A DNA stretch of 43,302 bases from Clostridiales bacterium UBA1774 (GTDB lineage Bacteria; Bacillota; Clostridia; Oscillospirales; Oscillospiraceae): positions 1 to 43,302 of the forward strand of contig DCGQ01000042.1 in NCBI GenBank assembly GCA_002314635.1, given 5' to 3'. The notes beneath the pieces were generated by a model. The model worked only from the letters and a program-made list of their open reading frames with translations, had not been told where the DNA came from and did no database searches. Numbering within the stretch: the first letter of the stretch is position 1; the number at the start of each line of letters is the position of its first letter. Below are positions 8,058-16,633 of this stretch, piece after piece. The translations under genes were made by a program, and so were the position numbers.

Positions 8058-8098
8058 AATGCGAACCTCCATGCATCAATAACACTTTAATGTAACGC

Positions 8099-8127
8099 AT
8101 TATAAGTGCAAAATTGCAAAAATGCAA
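8099..8127 (-). promoter_or_regulatory. Promoter of aminotransferase gene
   Basis: Minus-strand TTGCAT (8122-8127), 17-bp spacer and perfect TATAAT (8099-8104), about 40 bp upstream of the start codon at 8057. Confidence 0.65.
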
Positions 8128-8196
8128 GGGTAAAGTGGATGAATTTCACGAATCTTGCAGGAACAAAATCTGTCAGGATTCATAAGCGTTTTATAA

Positions 8197-8231
8197 ATAT
8201 CCTGCGTGCCAGCCTCCGGCACGCAGGATAT
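8197..8231 (-). terminator. Terminator hairpin after hydantoinase-family gene
   Basis: A perfect 14-bp stem ATATCCTGCGTGCC / GGCACGCAGGATAT with a 7-nt loop sits 8 bp past the minus-strand stop. A T/A-rich tail follows on the minus strand and a T-run on the plus strand. Confidence 0.7.
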
Positions 8232-8239
8232 CCTCTTTT

Positions 8240-10270
8240 TTACAGAACAGCGCCGCCGATGGCGGTAGCGGTGAAGCGGGTGCCCAGGTCGATCCGGGTG
8301 CCCTTGGCGTCCGACGAGGCATTGTCCTCCGACTGGATGCTGACCCGGATATCGCCCATGACACCGCGGCTGCGTGCTTCCTCGGCTGCCAGCGTTTCCG
8401 CCAGCTCCCGGCACCGCCGCTCTGCCTCCCCGCGGGTTTTCAGCAGCTCCTGACTGTCCCGGGCACAGACGAAGTAACCGTGAATGCCGTCTGCCGTATG
8501 ATTGGGGCGCAGTTCCACCTCTACGGAAGCGGAGATGTTGCCCACCACGGCGCCTACCGCGTTGGCAACCCCTGCGTCCGGGGGAATCACGCAGTCCGTT
8601 CCCAGTGCCTTCGCCACATCCGGCAGGAAAATGTGGATGGGAGCGCCGATGCCCACCAGAGAAGCAGTGGTGCGGAAGTCACCGGCGAAGAAGTCAATGC
8701 GGTCACTGCCGGTTTTCAGTTCCTCCCAGCGGTTGGCGATCATGGCCTCCAGCTGCTGCCCCAGACCCTGATCCCGCAGCTTCGGGTAACGATCCATCAG
8801 CAGGATCCGCACCAGATTGCAGTACAGCGTTTTCTTCACCCGGTCATAGACCTGATCGCAGAGCTTTGCCAGCTCTTTATCGCTTTCCGCGTTGCGGAGC
8901 ATACAGCGCAGCAGATAGCGGGCGGCCAGCTCGGCAGCCTTGGGGTCATAGGCGCTGAAATCGCCTTTCAGATGCATGAAATCCGTGGGCGTCAGACCGC
9001 TGCGAAGCACCACACCCTCGGCCTCCAGACGGCGCACATCCATTTTATAGATATCGGTCCCGATGGCTTTGGCGGCTTTGCGGATATGCAGCGGCCCGTC
9101 CTTCAAGGCGGCGCAGAAGGCCTTCTCCGCATCGGTATAACCCTCCTGCCCGGAGATATCCCGCACCAGCGTGTAAAATTCATGTACCGGACGAGTGTGG
9201 GTGTTTTTGGAATCCAGCAGCCGCTGCAGATATTCCGTCACCTGCGGGTACTGCTGCCCCAGCAGACTGAGGGGAATGACACGATCGGTACAGAGAACGA
9301 AATCCGAACCCTCCAGCCGGATCGCGCTGTCGCCGCCCAGACCGAAGGTGTCGATCTGCACACCCTTGACAAAGGTACGCCACGGCCCGATCTGGATGCC
9401 GTTGCGCACCCGCACCGGCCGCCCGTCCTTCACCAGACTCACATCCGTAGTGGTGCCGCCCATGTCCACGATCACACTGTTTTTCCGATCTGCCAGCTCC
9501 ACGCCGCCCAGCACACTGGCGGCAGGGCCGCAGAGAATGGTTTCCACCGGGCGGACGCGGCTGAACTGCTCGCTCATCAGGCTGCCGTCGCTGCGGACGA
9601 TCACCACCGGCGCGGTAATGCCCAGTTCCCGGAAGGCGCGGCTGATCGCGTCCAGAAAATCCCGAATGGTGGGAACCAGACGGGCATTCAGCAACGTGCC
9701 GGAGCCGCGCTGCACACTGTTCAGACCACTGAACAGCTCGCTGCTGCAGACGGTGGGCAGGGATTTCAGCGCACCCAGCCGCTCCTTCGCTTCCTTCTCC
9801 GCTACAGCGCCGTTGTTCATGGCATACAGCTCCACAATGCCCAGACCGTCTGCGTCCCGCAGCCAGTCCTTCGCCTCCCGGGTGATCTGCTCCCAGTCCG
9901 GGTCCGGCAGCACCGTTCCGTCAAAGCTGCCGGAACAGGCATAACCATGGGTGTCCTCGCCGCCGTGCAGGCCGTACCGCCCGCCGACCCGCTTCAGCGT
10001 TTCGTCATCCAGACCCAGAAACAGCAGCTTCGCTCTGCCGCCTTTTCCCTCCACGCAGGCATTGGTGGCCAGCGTGGTACTGAGCGCGGCAACCTCTGCC
10101 TGCTGCAGAAGCGCCGGAGGAAGTTTTCGAAGCGCGTTTACAATGCCGATGGAAAGCTGGTTTTTGGTGGTCAGCGCCTTTGCGGAGGCCAGAACGGTTT
10201 TGCTGTCAAACTGATATACGACGGCGTCCGTATAGGTGCCGCCGGTGTCAATGCCGATTCCGATTTTCAC
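8240..10270 (-). CDS. Hydantoinase/oxoprolinase family protein
   Basis: This 676-residue protein belongs to the ASKHA-fold HyuA/oxoprolinase family. The N-terminal phosphate-binding motif GIDTGGTYTDAVV (about 5-17) and the second ATPase motif VDMGGTTTDVSLV (about 270-282) are intact, as is the GPAASVLGG stretch. Family members hydrolyse ATP to open cyclic amides (hydantoins, 5-oxoproline) or carboxylate ketones such as acetone. It is not joined to a HyuB-like partner, and at 676 residues it is a stand-alone form common in Clostridia whose substrate is unknown. The start is GTG at 10270 with only a weak SD. It is transcribed away from the dcw promoter region. Confidence 0.85.
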   Translation of the reverse strand: MKIGIGIDTGGTYTDAVVYQFDSKTVLASAKALTTKNQLSIGIVNALRKLPPALLQQAEVAALSTTLATNACVEGKGGRAKLLFLGLDDETLKRVGGRYGLHGGEDTHGYACSGSFDGTVLPDPDWEQITREAKDWLRDADGLGIVELYAMNNGAVAEKEAKERLGALKSLPTVCSSELFSGLNSVQRGSGTLLNARLVPTIRDFLDAISRAFRELGITAPVVIVRSDGSLMSEQFSRVRPVETILCGPAASVLGGVELADRKNSVIVDMGGTTTDVSLVKDGRPVRVRNGIQIGPWRTFVKGVQIDTFGLGGDSAIRLEGSDFVLCTDRVIPLSLLGQQYPQVTEYLQRLLDSKNTHTRPVHEFYTLVRDISGQEGYTDAEKAFCAALKDGPLHIRKAAKAIGTDIYKMDVRRLEAEGVVLRSGLTPTDFMHLKGDFSAYDPKAAELAARYLLRCMLRNAESDKELAKLCDQVYDRVKKTLYCNLVRILLMDRYPKLRDQGLGQQLEAMIANRWEELKTGSDRIDFFAGDFRTTASLVGIGAPIHIFLPDVAKALGTDCVIPPDAGVANAVGAVVGNISASVEVELRPNHTADGIHGYFVCARDSQELLKTRGEAERRCRELAETLAAEEARSRGVMGDIRVSIQSEDNASSDAKGTRIDLGTRFTATAIGGAVL

Positions 10271-10664
10271 TGGTCGTCTTCACTCCCACTATATTATATA
10301 TGAACCGAAAACACGGTCTGTGTTTGCAGATTTCTCACGATAACAGGAACACGTACTGTTACTGAAAAGTATAGCATAAGGACGGATTCCCGTCAATCAT
10401 CCGGTCTGACGGAAACGAAAAACGCTGTCACATAATGGCTGGTAAACCTGCGGAATGAATATACGAATATGCAGGCGGTTTTCAGACAAGTAAAATTCAT
10501 CCACGGAAAACGGGGTTTTTCACATTTTCCACAAAGTTATCCACAAACAGAAAAGAATACCGCTTTTGATTATGCAAATGCGGTTTACATAAGGAGATAA
10601 TCGGCAGGTTTACGGAGTACGCGGAATGACGGTAACAAAAAGTAGCAAAACTGGAAAACAGGTA
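10271..10664. other. Divergent intergenic region upstream of dcw cluster
   Basis: This gene-free stretch separates the hydantoinase-family gene (minus) from mraZ (plus). Near 10290 there is an AT-rich TATAATATA-like sequence that could be the -10 of the minus gene, without a clear -35. From 10497 to 10545 there are three DnaA-box-like sites. No ORF with a convincing SD was found. Confidence 0.6.
10497..10545 (+). promoter_or_regulatory. DnaA-box-like cluster upstream of dcw operon
   Basis: Three same-orientation 9-mers match the DnaA box TTATCCACA: TCATCCACG (10497-10505, two mismatches), TTTTCCACA (10525-10533, one mismatch) and a perfect TTATCCACA (10537-10545). The last two are 12 bp apart. 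There is no dnaA, dnaN or obvious AT-rich unwinding element here, so this is more likely a DnaA-responsive or titration site than an origin. Confidence 0.5.
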
Positions 10665-10693
10665 TTGCAATTCCTGAGACGGTATTTTATAAT
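10665..10693 (+). promoter_or_regulatory. Main promoter of dcw operon
   Basis: TTGCAA (10665-10670), 17-bp spacer and perfect TATAAT (10688-10693) lie 55 bp upstream of the mraZ GTG. GGG-containing repeats (TAGGGA at 10702 and 10734, TGGGG at 10724) between promoter and start recall the TGGGN-type boxes bound by MraZ in other bacteria, but the spacing is irregular. Confidence 0.7.
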
Positions 10694-10747
10694 TGGAACG
10701 GTAGGGAACGAAATGTCATGAAATGGGGCAAAGTAGGGAGGCTTTCT

Positions 10748-11164
10748 GTGGAAGGGCGGTTTAACCACGGCATTGATCCTAAAGGTCGTCTGACGATTCC
10801 TTCGCAGCTGCGGGGGGACCTTGGTGAGGTGTGCCATGTGGTTCGCGGTTCCGGAAAATATCTGAATCTCTACCCGGACGAAAGCTGGAAACGCTTCTGC
10901 GAGAAGTTTATCGGGCTGAGCCAGTCCAAGGCCGGAAATATGCGGATCCTGTTTGCCAATTCCGCAGCCTGCGAGGTGGACGCGCAGGGGCGGATCCTGA
11001 TCCCGCAGGAGCTGCGGGACGCAGTGGGGATCAGCAAGAATGTGACCATTGTGGCACTGCCCGATCGGGCGGAGCTTTGGGATGCGGATAATTACAGGCA
11101 GATGGAGGAGCAGTATTTCTCTGCCGCCTCTATGGAAGACCTTTATCAGGAATTGGGATTATGA
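10748..11164 (+). CDS. mraZ: Transcriptional regulator MraZ
   Basis: MraZ is a DNA-binding protein with two AbrB/SpoVT-like domains, usually the first gene of the dcw cluster and a regulator of it. Both signature segments are visible: HGIDPKGRLTIPSQLR near the start and EVDAQGRILIPQELR in the second half. The start is taken as GTG at 10748 because GGGAGG lies 6 nt upstream and the protein then begins MEGRFNHGID, in register with family N-termini, giving 138 residues. An in-frame ATG at 10718 would add 10 residues unlike other MraZ proteins. Its stop overlaps the rsmH start by four bases (ATGA). Confidence 0.92.
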   Translation: MEGRFNHGIDPKGRLTIPSQLRGDLGEVCHVVRGSGKYLNLYPDESWKRFCEKFIGLSQSKAGNMRILFANSAACEVDAQGRILIPQELRDAVGISKNVTIVALPDRAELWDADNYRQMEEQYFSAASMEDLYQELGL

Positions 11165-12093
11165 CAGAGTTTAACCATCAGCCTGTGCTTCTGCAGGAAT
11201 GTCTGGACGGGTTGAATATCCGCCCGGACGGGATTTATGTGGACGGGACGCTGGGCGGCGCGGGGCATTCCCGCCGCATTGCGGAAAAGCTGACCACCGG
11301 CCGTCTGATCGGCATTGACCGGGATGATACGGCTCTGCAGGCAGCGGGAGAGCGGCTTCGCCCCTTCGACAGCCGGATCACCCTTGTGAAAAGCAACTTT
11401 GACCGGCTTCCGGAAATCCTGGACGAGCTTGGCATTCCATCGGTGGACGGGATGCTGTTCGATCTGGGTGTTTCCTCACCCCAACTGGATGATGCGGAGC
11501 GGGGATTCAGCTATATGGCGGATGCGCCGCTGGATATGCGAATGGATCGGACAAGTCCGCTTTCCGCATATCAGGTGGTAAACGAGTGGCCGGAAGCGGA
11601 GCTACGTCGGATCCTCCGGGATTACGGAGAGGAACGCTACGCACCGAAGATCGCGGCGGCGATCACGCGCCGGCGGCAGAACCGCCCGATTGAGACCACG
11701 CTGGAGCTGAGCGAGCTTGTGCGGGACGCCATGCCCGCGGCGGCGCGAAAAGAAAAGCAGCACCCGGCAAAGCGAAGCTTTCAGGCAATCAGAATTGCCG
11801 TGAACGATGAGTTGGGCGCTGTGGAGCGCTTGCTTGCTGCGGCACCGGAGCGGCTCAGTCCCGGTGGCCGTCTCTGCGTGATCAGCTTCCACAGTCTGGA
11901 GGACAGGCTGGTGAAGCAGGCCATCCACCGACGGGTGGACGGCTGTACCTGCCCCAGAGATTTCCCCGTCTGTGTCTGCGGATTCCGGCAGAGCCTGAAA
12001 AACGTGGGCGGGGTCATTACGGCAGGAGAAACAGAACTGGAACAGAACCCCAGAGCCCGAAGCGCAAAGCTGCGGGTGGCTGAGAGACTATAG
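11161..12093 (+). CDS. rsmH: 16S rRNA (cytosine1402-N4)-methyltransferase
   Basis: RsmH (MraW) uses S-adenosylmethionine to methylate N4 of C1402 in 16S rRNA, in the decoding site. The 310-residue length is normal. The N-terminal FNHQPVLLQE, the SAM-binding DGTLGGAGHS (about 29-38), LFDLGVSSPQLDD and the family hallmark RSFQAIRIAVNDEL are all present, as is the C-terminal VISFHSLEDRLVK. The C-terminal region also holds a cysteine-rich loop (CTCPRDFPVCVCG), common in Firmicutes homologs. It is translationally coupled to mraZ. Confidence 0.96.
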   Translation: MTEFNHQPVLLQECLDGLNIRPDGIYVDGTLGGAGHSRRIAEKLTTGRLIGIDRDDTALQAAGERLRPFDSRITLVKSNFDRLPEILDELGIPSVDGMLFDLGVSSPQLDDAERGFSYMADAPLDMRMDRTSPLSAYQVVNEWPEAELRRILRDYGEERYAPKIAAAITRRRQNRPIETTLELSELVRDAMPAAARKEKQHPAKRSFQAIRIAVNDELGAVERLLAAAPERLSPGGRLCVISFHSLEDRLVKQAIHRRVDGCTCPRDFPVCVCGFRQSLKNVGGVITAGETELEQNPRARSAKLRVAERL

Positions 12094-12124
12094 CACCCCG
12101 GAGCGGGCGCGGGAGGAAACCCTG

Positions 12125-12700
12125 ATGGCGGAATATGCAAAAATGACATATGGAAGTCTGGCCTATGACCCGTTTGGTACTGCGGCGCCCCAGATCGAGA
12201 TTCCGGAAGAACCCCGGGAGGCCCGCCCGGAACCGGAGGCAAAGGAACGGCCTGCGGAGCGGGTCCGGATCGTTGACGAGGAAGCTGTACGGATCGAGAC
12301 AAAGAACCGGAGAAGCATGACGGTCTACCTGCTGCTGACCATCCCCGCCATGCTGGTCTGTACCGCGCTGCTGCTGCTGTTGCTGCGCTCCTATTCCCGA
12401 TTGACGGCGCTGTCCGCCGAATCTGCCGCGATGGAAAGCCGGATCACGGAGCTGAAGGCAGAACAGAAGCGGCTGGAGGTTCTCAGCGAGAGCGCCTATA
12501 ACATGGAAGAAGTGGAACAGAAGGCCCGCAGCGTTTACGGTATGATCAAGGCGGACGGTGAGCAGTTCGTGTACCTGCACGACACCGCGGAGGATGTGGC
12601 GGTGATTCTGGACAGAGACGCGGTTTCTTCGGATTTTGCAGGCAGATTCCTGACAGCGCTGGAAAAAGTGAAGGCATATTTCACCCGGTTCGGCTCGTAA
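12125..12700 (+). CDS. ftsL: Cell division protein FtsL (FtsL/DivIC-type)
   Basis: The position between rsmH and ftsI, one transmembrane helix (about residues 66-87) and the following coiled coil with heptad-like leucines (about 88-130) identify an FtsL-type divisome protein. It would form a trimer with DivIB/FtsQ and a DivIC-like partner to activate FtsW-FtsI. The cytosolic N-terminal part of about 60 residues is Pro/Glu-rich and long for the family; the C-terminal part of about 60 residues is also longer than usual. Primary sequence is poorly conserved in this family, so the name rests mainly on context and topology. ATG at 12125 follows GGGAGG. Confidence 0.8.
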   Translation: MAEYAKMTYGSLAYDPFGTAAPQIEIPEEPREARPEPEAKERPAERVRIVDEEAVRIETKNRRSMTVYLLLTIPAMLVCTALLLLLLRSYSRLTALSAESAAMESRITELKAEQKRLEVLSESAYNMEEVEQKARSVYGMIKADGEQFVYLHDTAEDVAVILDRDAVSSDFAGRFLTALEKVKAYFTRFGS

Positions 12701-12811
12701 ACTGTTACAGAACAGCCGGTTTTTCCTACGCCGGACTTTCTCGTCTTTGCGGGCGAAAAAGCCCGGCGTATTGCACCGGCAGGAAAAGTATTGAAAATAA
12801 GGGTAATTCAT
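12701..12811 (+). other. ftsL-ftsI spacer with stem-loops
   Basis: This is the longest spacer inside the dcw operon. CTGTT/AACAG (12702-12715) is followed by CCGGTTTTT, a weak terminator shape. TACGCCGG (12727-12734) pairs perfectly with CCGGCGTA (12763-12770). These structures could tune or process the transcript before ftsI. Confidence 0.4.
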
Positions 12812-15157
12812 ATGGCTAGAAAAAATGTTCCTGTTGATTCGGCCGGCGCTTCTCAGCTGACCACACGCCGCACAGTAGTGTTGATGCTCCTGTGCGGTAT
12901 CGTTGCATTTATCGTACTCATCGTGCAGCTGGCCGGCATCATGATCGGGCAGCATGATTCCTATGAAAGCGCTGCGGTCAGCAATCAGGTCCGCACCACA
13001 ACGGTGACGGCGGCCCGCGGTACCATCTATGACAGCAACATGAATATCCTTGCCCAGAGCGCCACGGCGGAGACCGTGATCATCAGTCCTGCCGAGCTGG
13101 TAAAGTACTGCGAGGACAAAACGGCTGTTACCGCCTTCCTGTCCGAGACGCTGGGACTGGATTACGATACCCTGCTGCACCGCTGGGACGATACCTCCTC
13201 CTGGTATCGGATCATTGCCCGGCGGGTGGAGCTGGAAACGGCGAATAAGATCCGCGCCTACATCTACGGCGGCTTCAAGGACGACCCCAACTATACGGAT
13301 CTGTCGGAAAAGAAGGAGGTCACCGAGCGCGGCTATCTGAACTGCGTCCATCTGGAGGAGGACAGCAAGCGTTATTATCCCTATGGCAGCTCCGCCAGCC
13401 AGATCATCGGCTTTGTGGGTACGGAGAATACCGGTCTGGAGGGTCTGGAGGCCGTCTACAACGATACCCTGTCCGGAAAAAGCGGGCGGATCGTCCGCAC
13501 CGTTACCGGCAGAAACGATGATGTGCTGTTTACCGGCTACGAGAATTACTACGATTCCAGCGACGGCAGCAGTCTGGTGCTGACGATCAACAATACCGTG
13601 CAGCATTATCTGAAAAAGCACATCGAGCAGGCCATCGCGGACAATATGATCCGCAGCGGCGGCATCGGCATCGTGATGAATGTGAAGACCGGCGCTCTGC
13701 TGGGCTGCGTATCCGTGCCGGATTTCGACCTGAATGATTACAGCACCCTGAATGATACCTTCAAGGCTCAGCTGGAAGCGGAATGGGCCGAGGGCATGAC
13801 CGTGGAGGAATACGATACCCGTTATGTGGAGCTGCTCCAGCAGCAGTGGCGAAACCGCGCCATAGCCGATACCTATGAGCCCGGTTCCACCTTCAAGATC
13901 ATCACGCTGGCCTCCGCGCTGGATGACGGGGTCGTTTCCACGGAGGATCACTTCTACTGCTCCGGCAGCACCATGATCATGGGCCGTACCGACCCGCTGC
14001 ACTGCTGGAAGGACGCGGGCCATCGTGATCAGACGCTGGCTCAGTCCGCTCAGAATTCCTGCAATGTGGCCTTTTCCAGCATGGGCATCCGTCTGGGTGC
14101 CAGCCGCTTCTATGACTACATGGAGGCCTTCGGCTTCTTTGACAAAACCGGCATTGACCTGTACGGTGAGGCCAGCAGCATCTGGTGGTCCCGTTCCGTG
14201 TTTGAAAACCCCTACAACCATTCTCAGCTGGCGGCCGCATCCTTCGGCCAGACCTTCAATATTACCCCGATTCAGAATATAACAGCAATTTGTGCCGCAG
14301 TCAACGGCGGATACCTGATGAAGCCCTATGTGGTGCAGCAGGTGCTGGACGGGGACGGCAATGTGATCCGCAATACCACGCCTACCGTGGTGCGGCAGGT
14401 GATCTCGGAGGAGACCTCCGCCGTGGTGCGGGATATCATCGAGAGCGTGGTTTCCTCTCCCACCGGCACCGGCAAGAATGCCAGCGTGGCAGGCTACAGC
14501 GTGGGCGGCAAGACCGGCACCTCCGAAAAGGTCGGTCAGGCCTCCGATGAATACATGGTCTCCTTCATCGGCGTAGCGCCCATGGAGGATCCACAGGTGG
14601 CGGTTCTGGTGATTCTGGACTCGCCGGATCCCTCCTCCGGCATCTATATCAGCGGCGGCGGTATGGTAGCGCCTTATGTGGGCAATATCCTTTCGGATAT
14701 CCTGCCCTATCTGGGTGTGGAGGAATCCAGCGGCGCCAAGATCAATGTCAATGTGCCCAATGTGCGCTCCGGCAGCGTGGCGGAAGCCAAGGCGGAGCTG
14801 GAGAAGCAGGGCTTCGGCGTAAAGGTGGTTGGCACCGGCGACACCGTCACCGATCAGGCACCCAAGGGCAATCTGAAGGTTGCAGCGGGAACCACCGTCA
14901 TCCTCTATGCCGGTACGGAGAAACCGGACAATATGGTTACTGTGCCGGATATGGTCGGCAAGACCTATAAAGCGGCAAAACAGTATTTTGAAGCCTTCGG
15001 CCTGTTTGTCAAGCTGGCAGGTGTGACCCCCACCGATTCCAATACCATCGTGGTACAGAGGCAGAGCGTGGCACCCGGTGAGACCGTCAGCTTCGGCAGC
15101 GTGGTAGAAATCGGCCTGATTGACAATGACGAAACGATTATGGAGACGATTGCCTGA
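12812..15157 (+). CDS. ftsI: Class B penicillin-binding protein with two PASTA domains (FtsI/SpoVD)
   Basis: This 781-residue transpeptidase cross-links septal or spore-cortex peptidoglycan. It has one N-terminal membrane helix (about 21-45), a PBP dimerisation domain, and a transpeptidase domain with SxxK (S359, K362), SxN (416-418, SCN) and KTG (567-569). Two PASTA domains end the protein (about 644-708 and 709-777). SpoVD usually has one PASTA domain and PBP2x two, so this could serve division, sporulation or both. ATG at 12812 is preferred to a TTG 21 bases upstream because it follows AAGGG at good spacing and gives a normal cytosolic tail. The stop overlaps the murE start by one base (TGATG). 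Confidence 0.93.
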   Translation: MARKNVPVDSAGASQLTTRRTVVLMLLCGIVAFIVLIVQLAGIMIGQHDSYESAAVSNQVRTTTVTAARGTIYDSNMNILAQSATAETVIISPAELVKYCEDKTAVTAFLSETLGLDYDTLLHRWDDTSSWYRIIARRVELETANKIRAYIYGGFKDDPNYTDLSEKKEVTERGYLNCVHLEEDSKRYYPYGSSASQIIGFVGTENTGLEGLEAVYNDTLSGKSGRIVRTVTGRNDDVLFTGYENYYDSSDGSSLVLTINNTVQHYLKKHIEQAIADNMIRSGGIGIVMNVKTGALLGCVSVPDFDLNDYSTLNDTFKAQLEAEWAEGMTVEEYDTRYVELLQQQWRNRAIADTYEPGSTFKIITLASALDDGVVSTEDHFYCSGSTMIMGRTDPLHCWKDAGHRDQTLAQSAQNSCNVAFSSMGIRLGASRFYDYMEAFGFFDKTGIDLYGEASSIWWSRSVFENPYNHSQLAAASFGQTFNITPIQNITAICAAVNGGYLMKPYVVQQVLDGDGNVIRNTTPTVVRQVISEETSAVVRDIIESVVSSPTGTGKNASVAGYSVGGKTGTSEKVGQASDEYMVSFIGVAPMEDPQVAVLVILDSPDPSSGIYISGGGMVAPYVGNILSDILPYLGVEESSGAKINVNVPNVRSGSVAEAKAELEKQGFGVKVVGTGDTVTDQAPKGNLKVAAGTTVILYAGTEKPDNMVTVPDMVGKTYKAAKQYFEAFGLFVKLAGVTPTDSNTIVVQRQSVAPGETVSFGSVVEIGLIDNDETIMETIA

Positions 15158-16617
15158 TGAAACTGAAGCATATTCTGGAAAATATCCCGGTGCAGGAGCT
15201 TCACGCACCGGAGGAACTGGAAATCTCGGATATCTGCTATGACAGCCGACAGGCCGGGACCGGAACGATGTTCGCCGCCATCCGCGGCTTTGAAACCGAC
15301 GGACACCGGTATATCTCCGCCGCGGTGAAAAACGGCGCGTCCCTGATCCTCTGCGAGGAAGCACCGGAGGCGCAGGTGCCCTATGTGCTGGTGAAGGACA
15401 GCCGCCGCGCCATGGCACTGGCATCGGCAAACTTCTTCGGCCGTCCGGCAGAGCAGCTGACCGTGATCGGCGTGACCGGCACCAACGGCAAGACCACTAC
15501 CACCAACCTGATCCGCAGTCTGCTGATGCAGGCAACGGGAACGGAAGTGGGTCTGATCGGCACCAACGAGAATATCGTGGGTGAGAAGGTCTACCCGGCG
15601 GAGCATACCACGCCGGAGAGCCGGGATCTGATGGCGCTGTTCCGGGAGATGGCGGATGCAGGCTGCCGATACGCAGCGATGGAGGTCTCCTCCCACTCCC
15701 TGTGTCTGGATCGGGTCTGCGCCGTGCCGTTCAAGGTTGGCTGCTTTACGAACCTGAGTCAGGATCATCTGGATTTTCACAAGACCATGGAAGCCTACCT
15801 GGAAGCCAAGCTGCTGCTGTTCCCCCTGTGCGAAAGGGCTGCCGTGAATTTTGATGATGAGCGGGCGGGTGCGATCCTTGAGCGCATTTCCAATCCGGTC
15901 ATCACCTACGGCATGGGCGACGGCAGCGCCCTGCAGGCGAAAAACGTGTCTCTGCTGCCGGATCGGGTGGAGTTTACCGCCTGCTATGAGGGCAAAACGG
16001 CGGAGGCCGTGCTGCACATTCCCGGCCGCTTCTCCGTTTACAATGCACTGGCAGCGCTGAGCTGCTGCCTGAGTCTGGGCCTGCCGCTGGAAACGCTGGC
16101 GGAGGCACTGGGCCGCTGCCGCCCGGTGAAGGGAAGAATGGAAGTGGTTCCCACCGGGACGGATTACACGCTGCTGATCGACTATGCCGTTACGCCGGAT
16201 GCGCTGGATAATATGCTCCGCACCGTGCGGGAGGGCGCCCGTGGTCGTGTAGGCGTGTTGTTCGGCTGCGGCGGCGACCGGGACAGGACAAAGCGCCCCA
16301 AAATGGCGAAGGTAGTGGGCACACTGGCGGACTATGTGATCGTCACCTCGGATAACCCCCGCACGGAGGATCCGGAGGCCATTATCCGGGAGATCCTTCC
16401 CGGTTTTGAAGGTCTGGATACGCCGGTACAGGTGATTCCCGATCGGCGTGAGGCGATTTACTGGGCACTGGAGCACGCACAGAGCGGCGATACGCTGGTG
16501 CTGGCCGGAAAGGGCCATGAAACCTATCAGATCATTGGCAAACAGAAATTCCACATGGACGAACGGGAGATCGTGGCGGACTATTTCGCCGGGACGGATC
16601 TCCGGAAAACAAAGTAA
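15157..16617 (+). CDS. murE: UDP-MurNAc-L-Ala-D-Glu:meso-DAP ligase
   Basis: MurE adds the third amino acid of the peptidoglycan stem peptide using ATP. The 486-residue protein has the three Mur-ligase domains, the P-loop GTNGKTTTT (108-116), HLDFH with the downstream lysine K218 that is normally carbamylated, and GCGGDRDRTKRPKM. The substrate motif DNPR (399-402) points to meso-diaminopimelate, not lysine. The family motif DYAHTPD is DYAVTPD here (V345), an unusual change of a conserved histidine next to the nucleotide site. All other landmarks are intact, so it is probably active. Confidence 0.94.
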   Translation: MKLKHILENIPVQELHAPEELEISDICYDSRQAGTGTMFAAIRGFETDGHRYISAAVKNGASLILCEEAPEAQVPYVLVKDSRRAMALASANFFGRPAEQLTVIGVTGTNGKTTTTNLIRSLLMQATGTEVGLIGTNENIVGEKVYPAEHTTPESRDLMALFREMADAGCRYAAMEVSSHSLCLDRVCAVPFKVGCFTNLSQDHLDFHKTMEAYLEAKLLLFPLCERAAVNFDDERAGAILERISNPVITYGMGDGSALQAKNVSLLPDRVEFTACYEGKTAEAVLHIPGRFSVYNALAALSCCLSLGLPLETLAEALGRCRPVKGRMEVVPTGTDYTLLIDYAVTPDALDNMLRTVREGARGRVGVLFGCGGDRDRTKRPKMAKVVGTLADYVIVTSDNPRTEDPEAIIREILPGFEGLDTPVQVIPDRREAIYWALEHAQSGDTLVLAGKGHETYQIIGKQKFHMDEREIVADYFAGTDLRKTK

Positions 16618-16633
16618 TCGAGGTTTGTAACCG

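Noticed and set aside
6831..8090. 419-codon plus frame opposite the aminotransferase
   Set aside because: The minus frame has the PLP lysine, promoter, SD and terminator; the plus frame has none of these.
10497..10545. Origin of replication
   Set aside because: Only three DnaA-like boxes, no AT-rich unwinding region and no dnaA or dnaN; treated as a possible regulatory cluster.
12017..15430. 1137-codon open frame antisense to ftsL and ftsI
   Set aside because: It lies opposite clearly conserved genes, has low-complexity His/Gly/Arg/Ala composition typical of antisense GC-rich frames and no start signal or domain.
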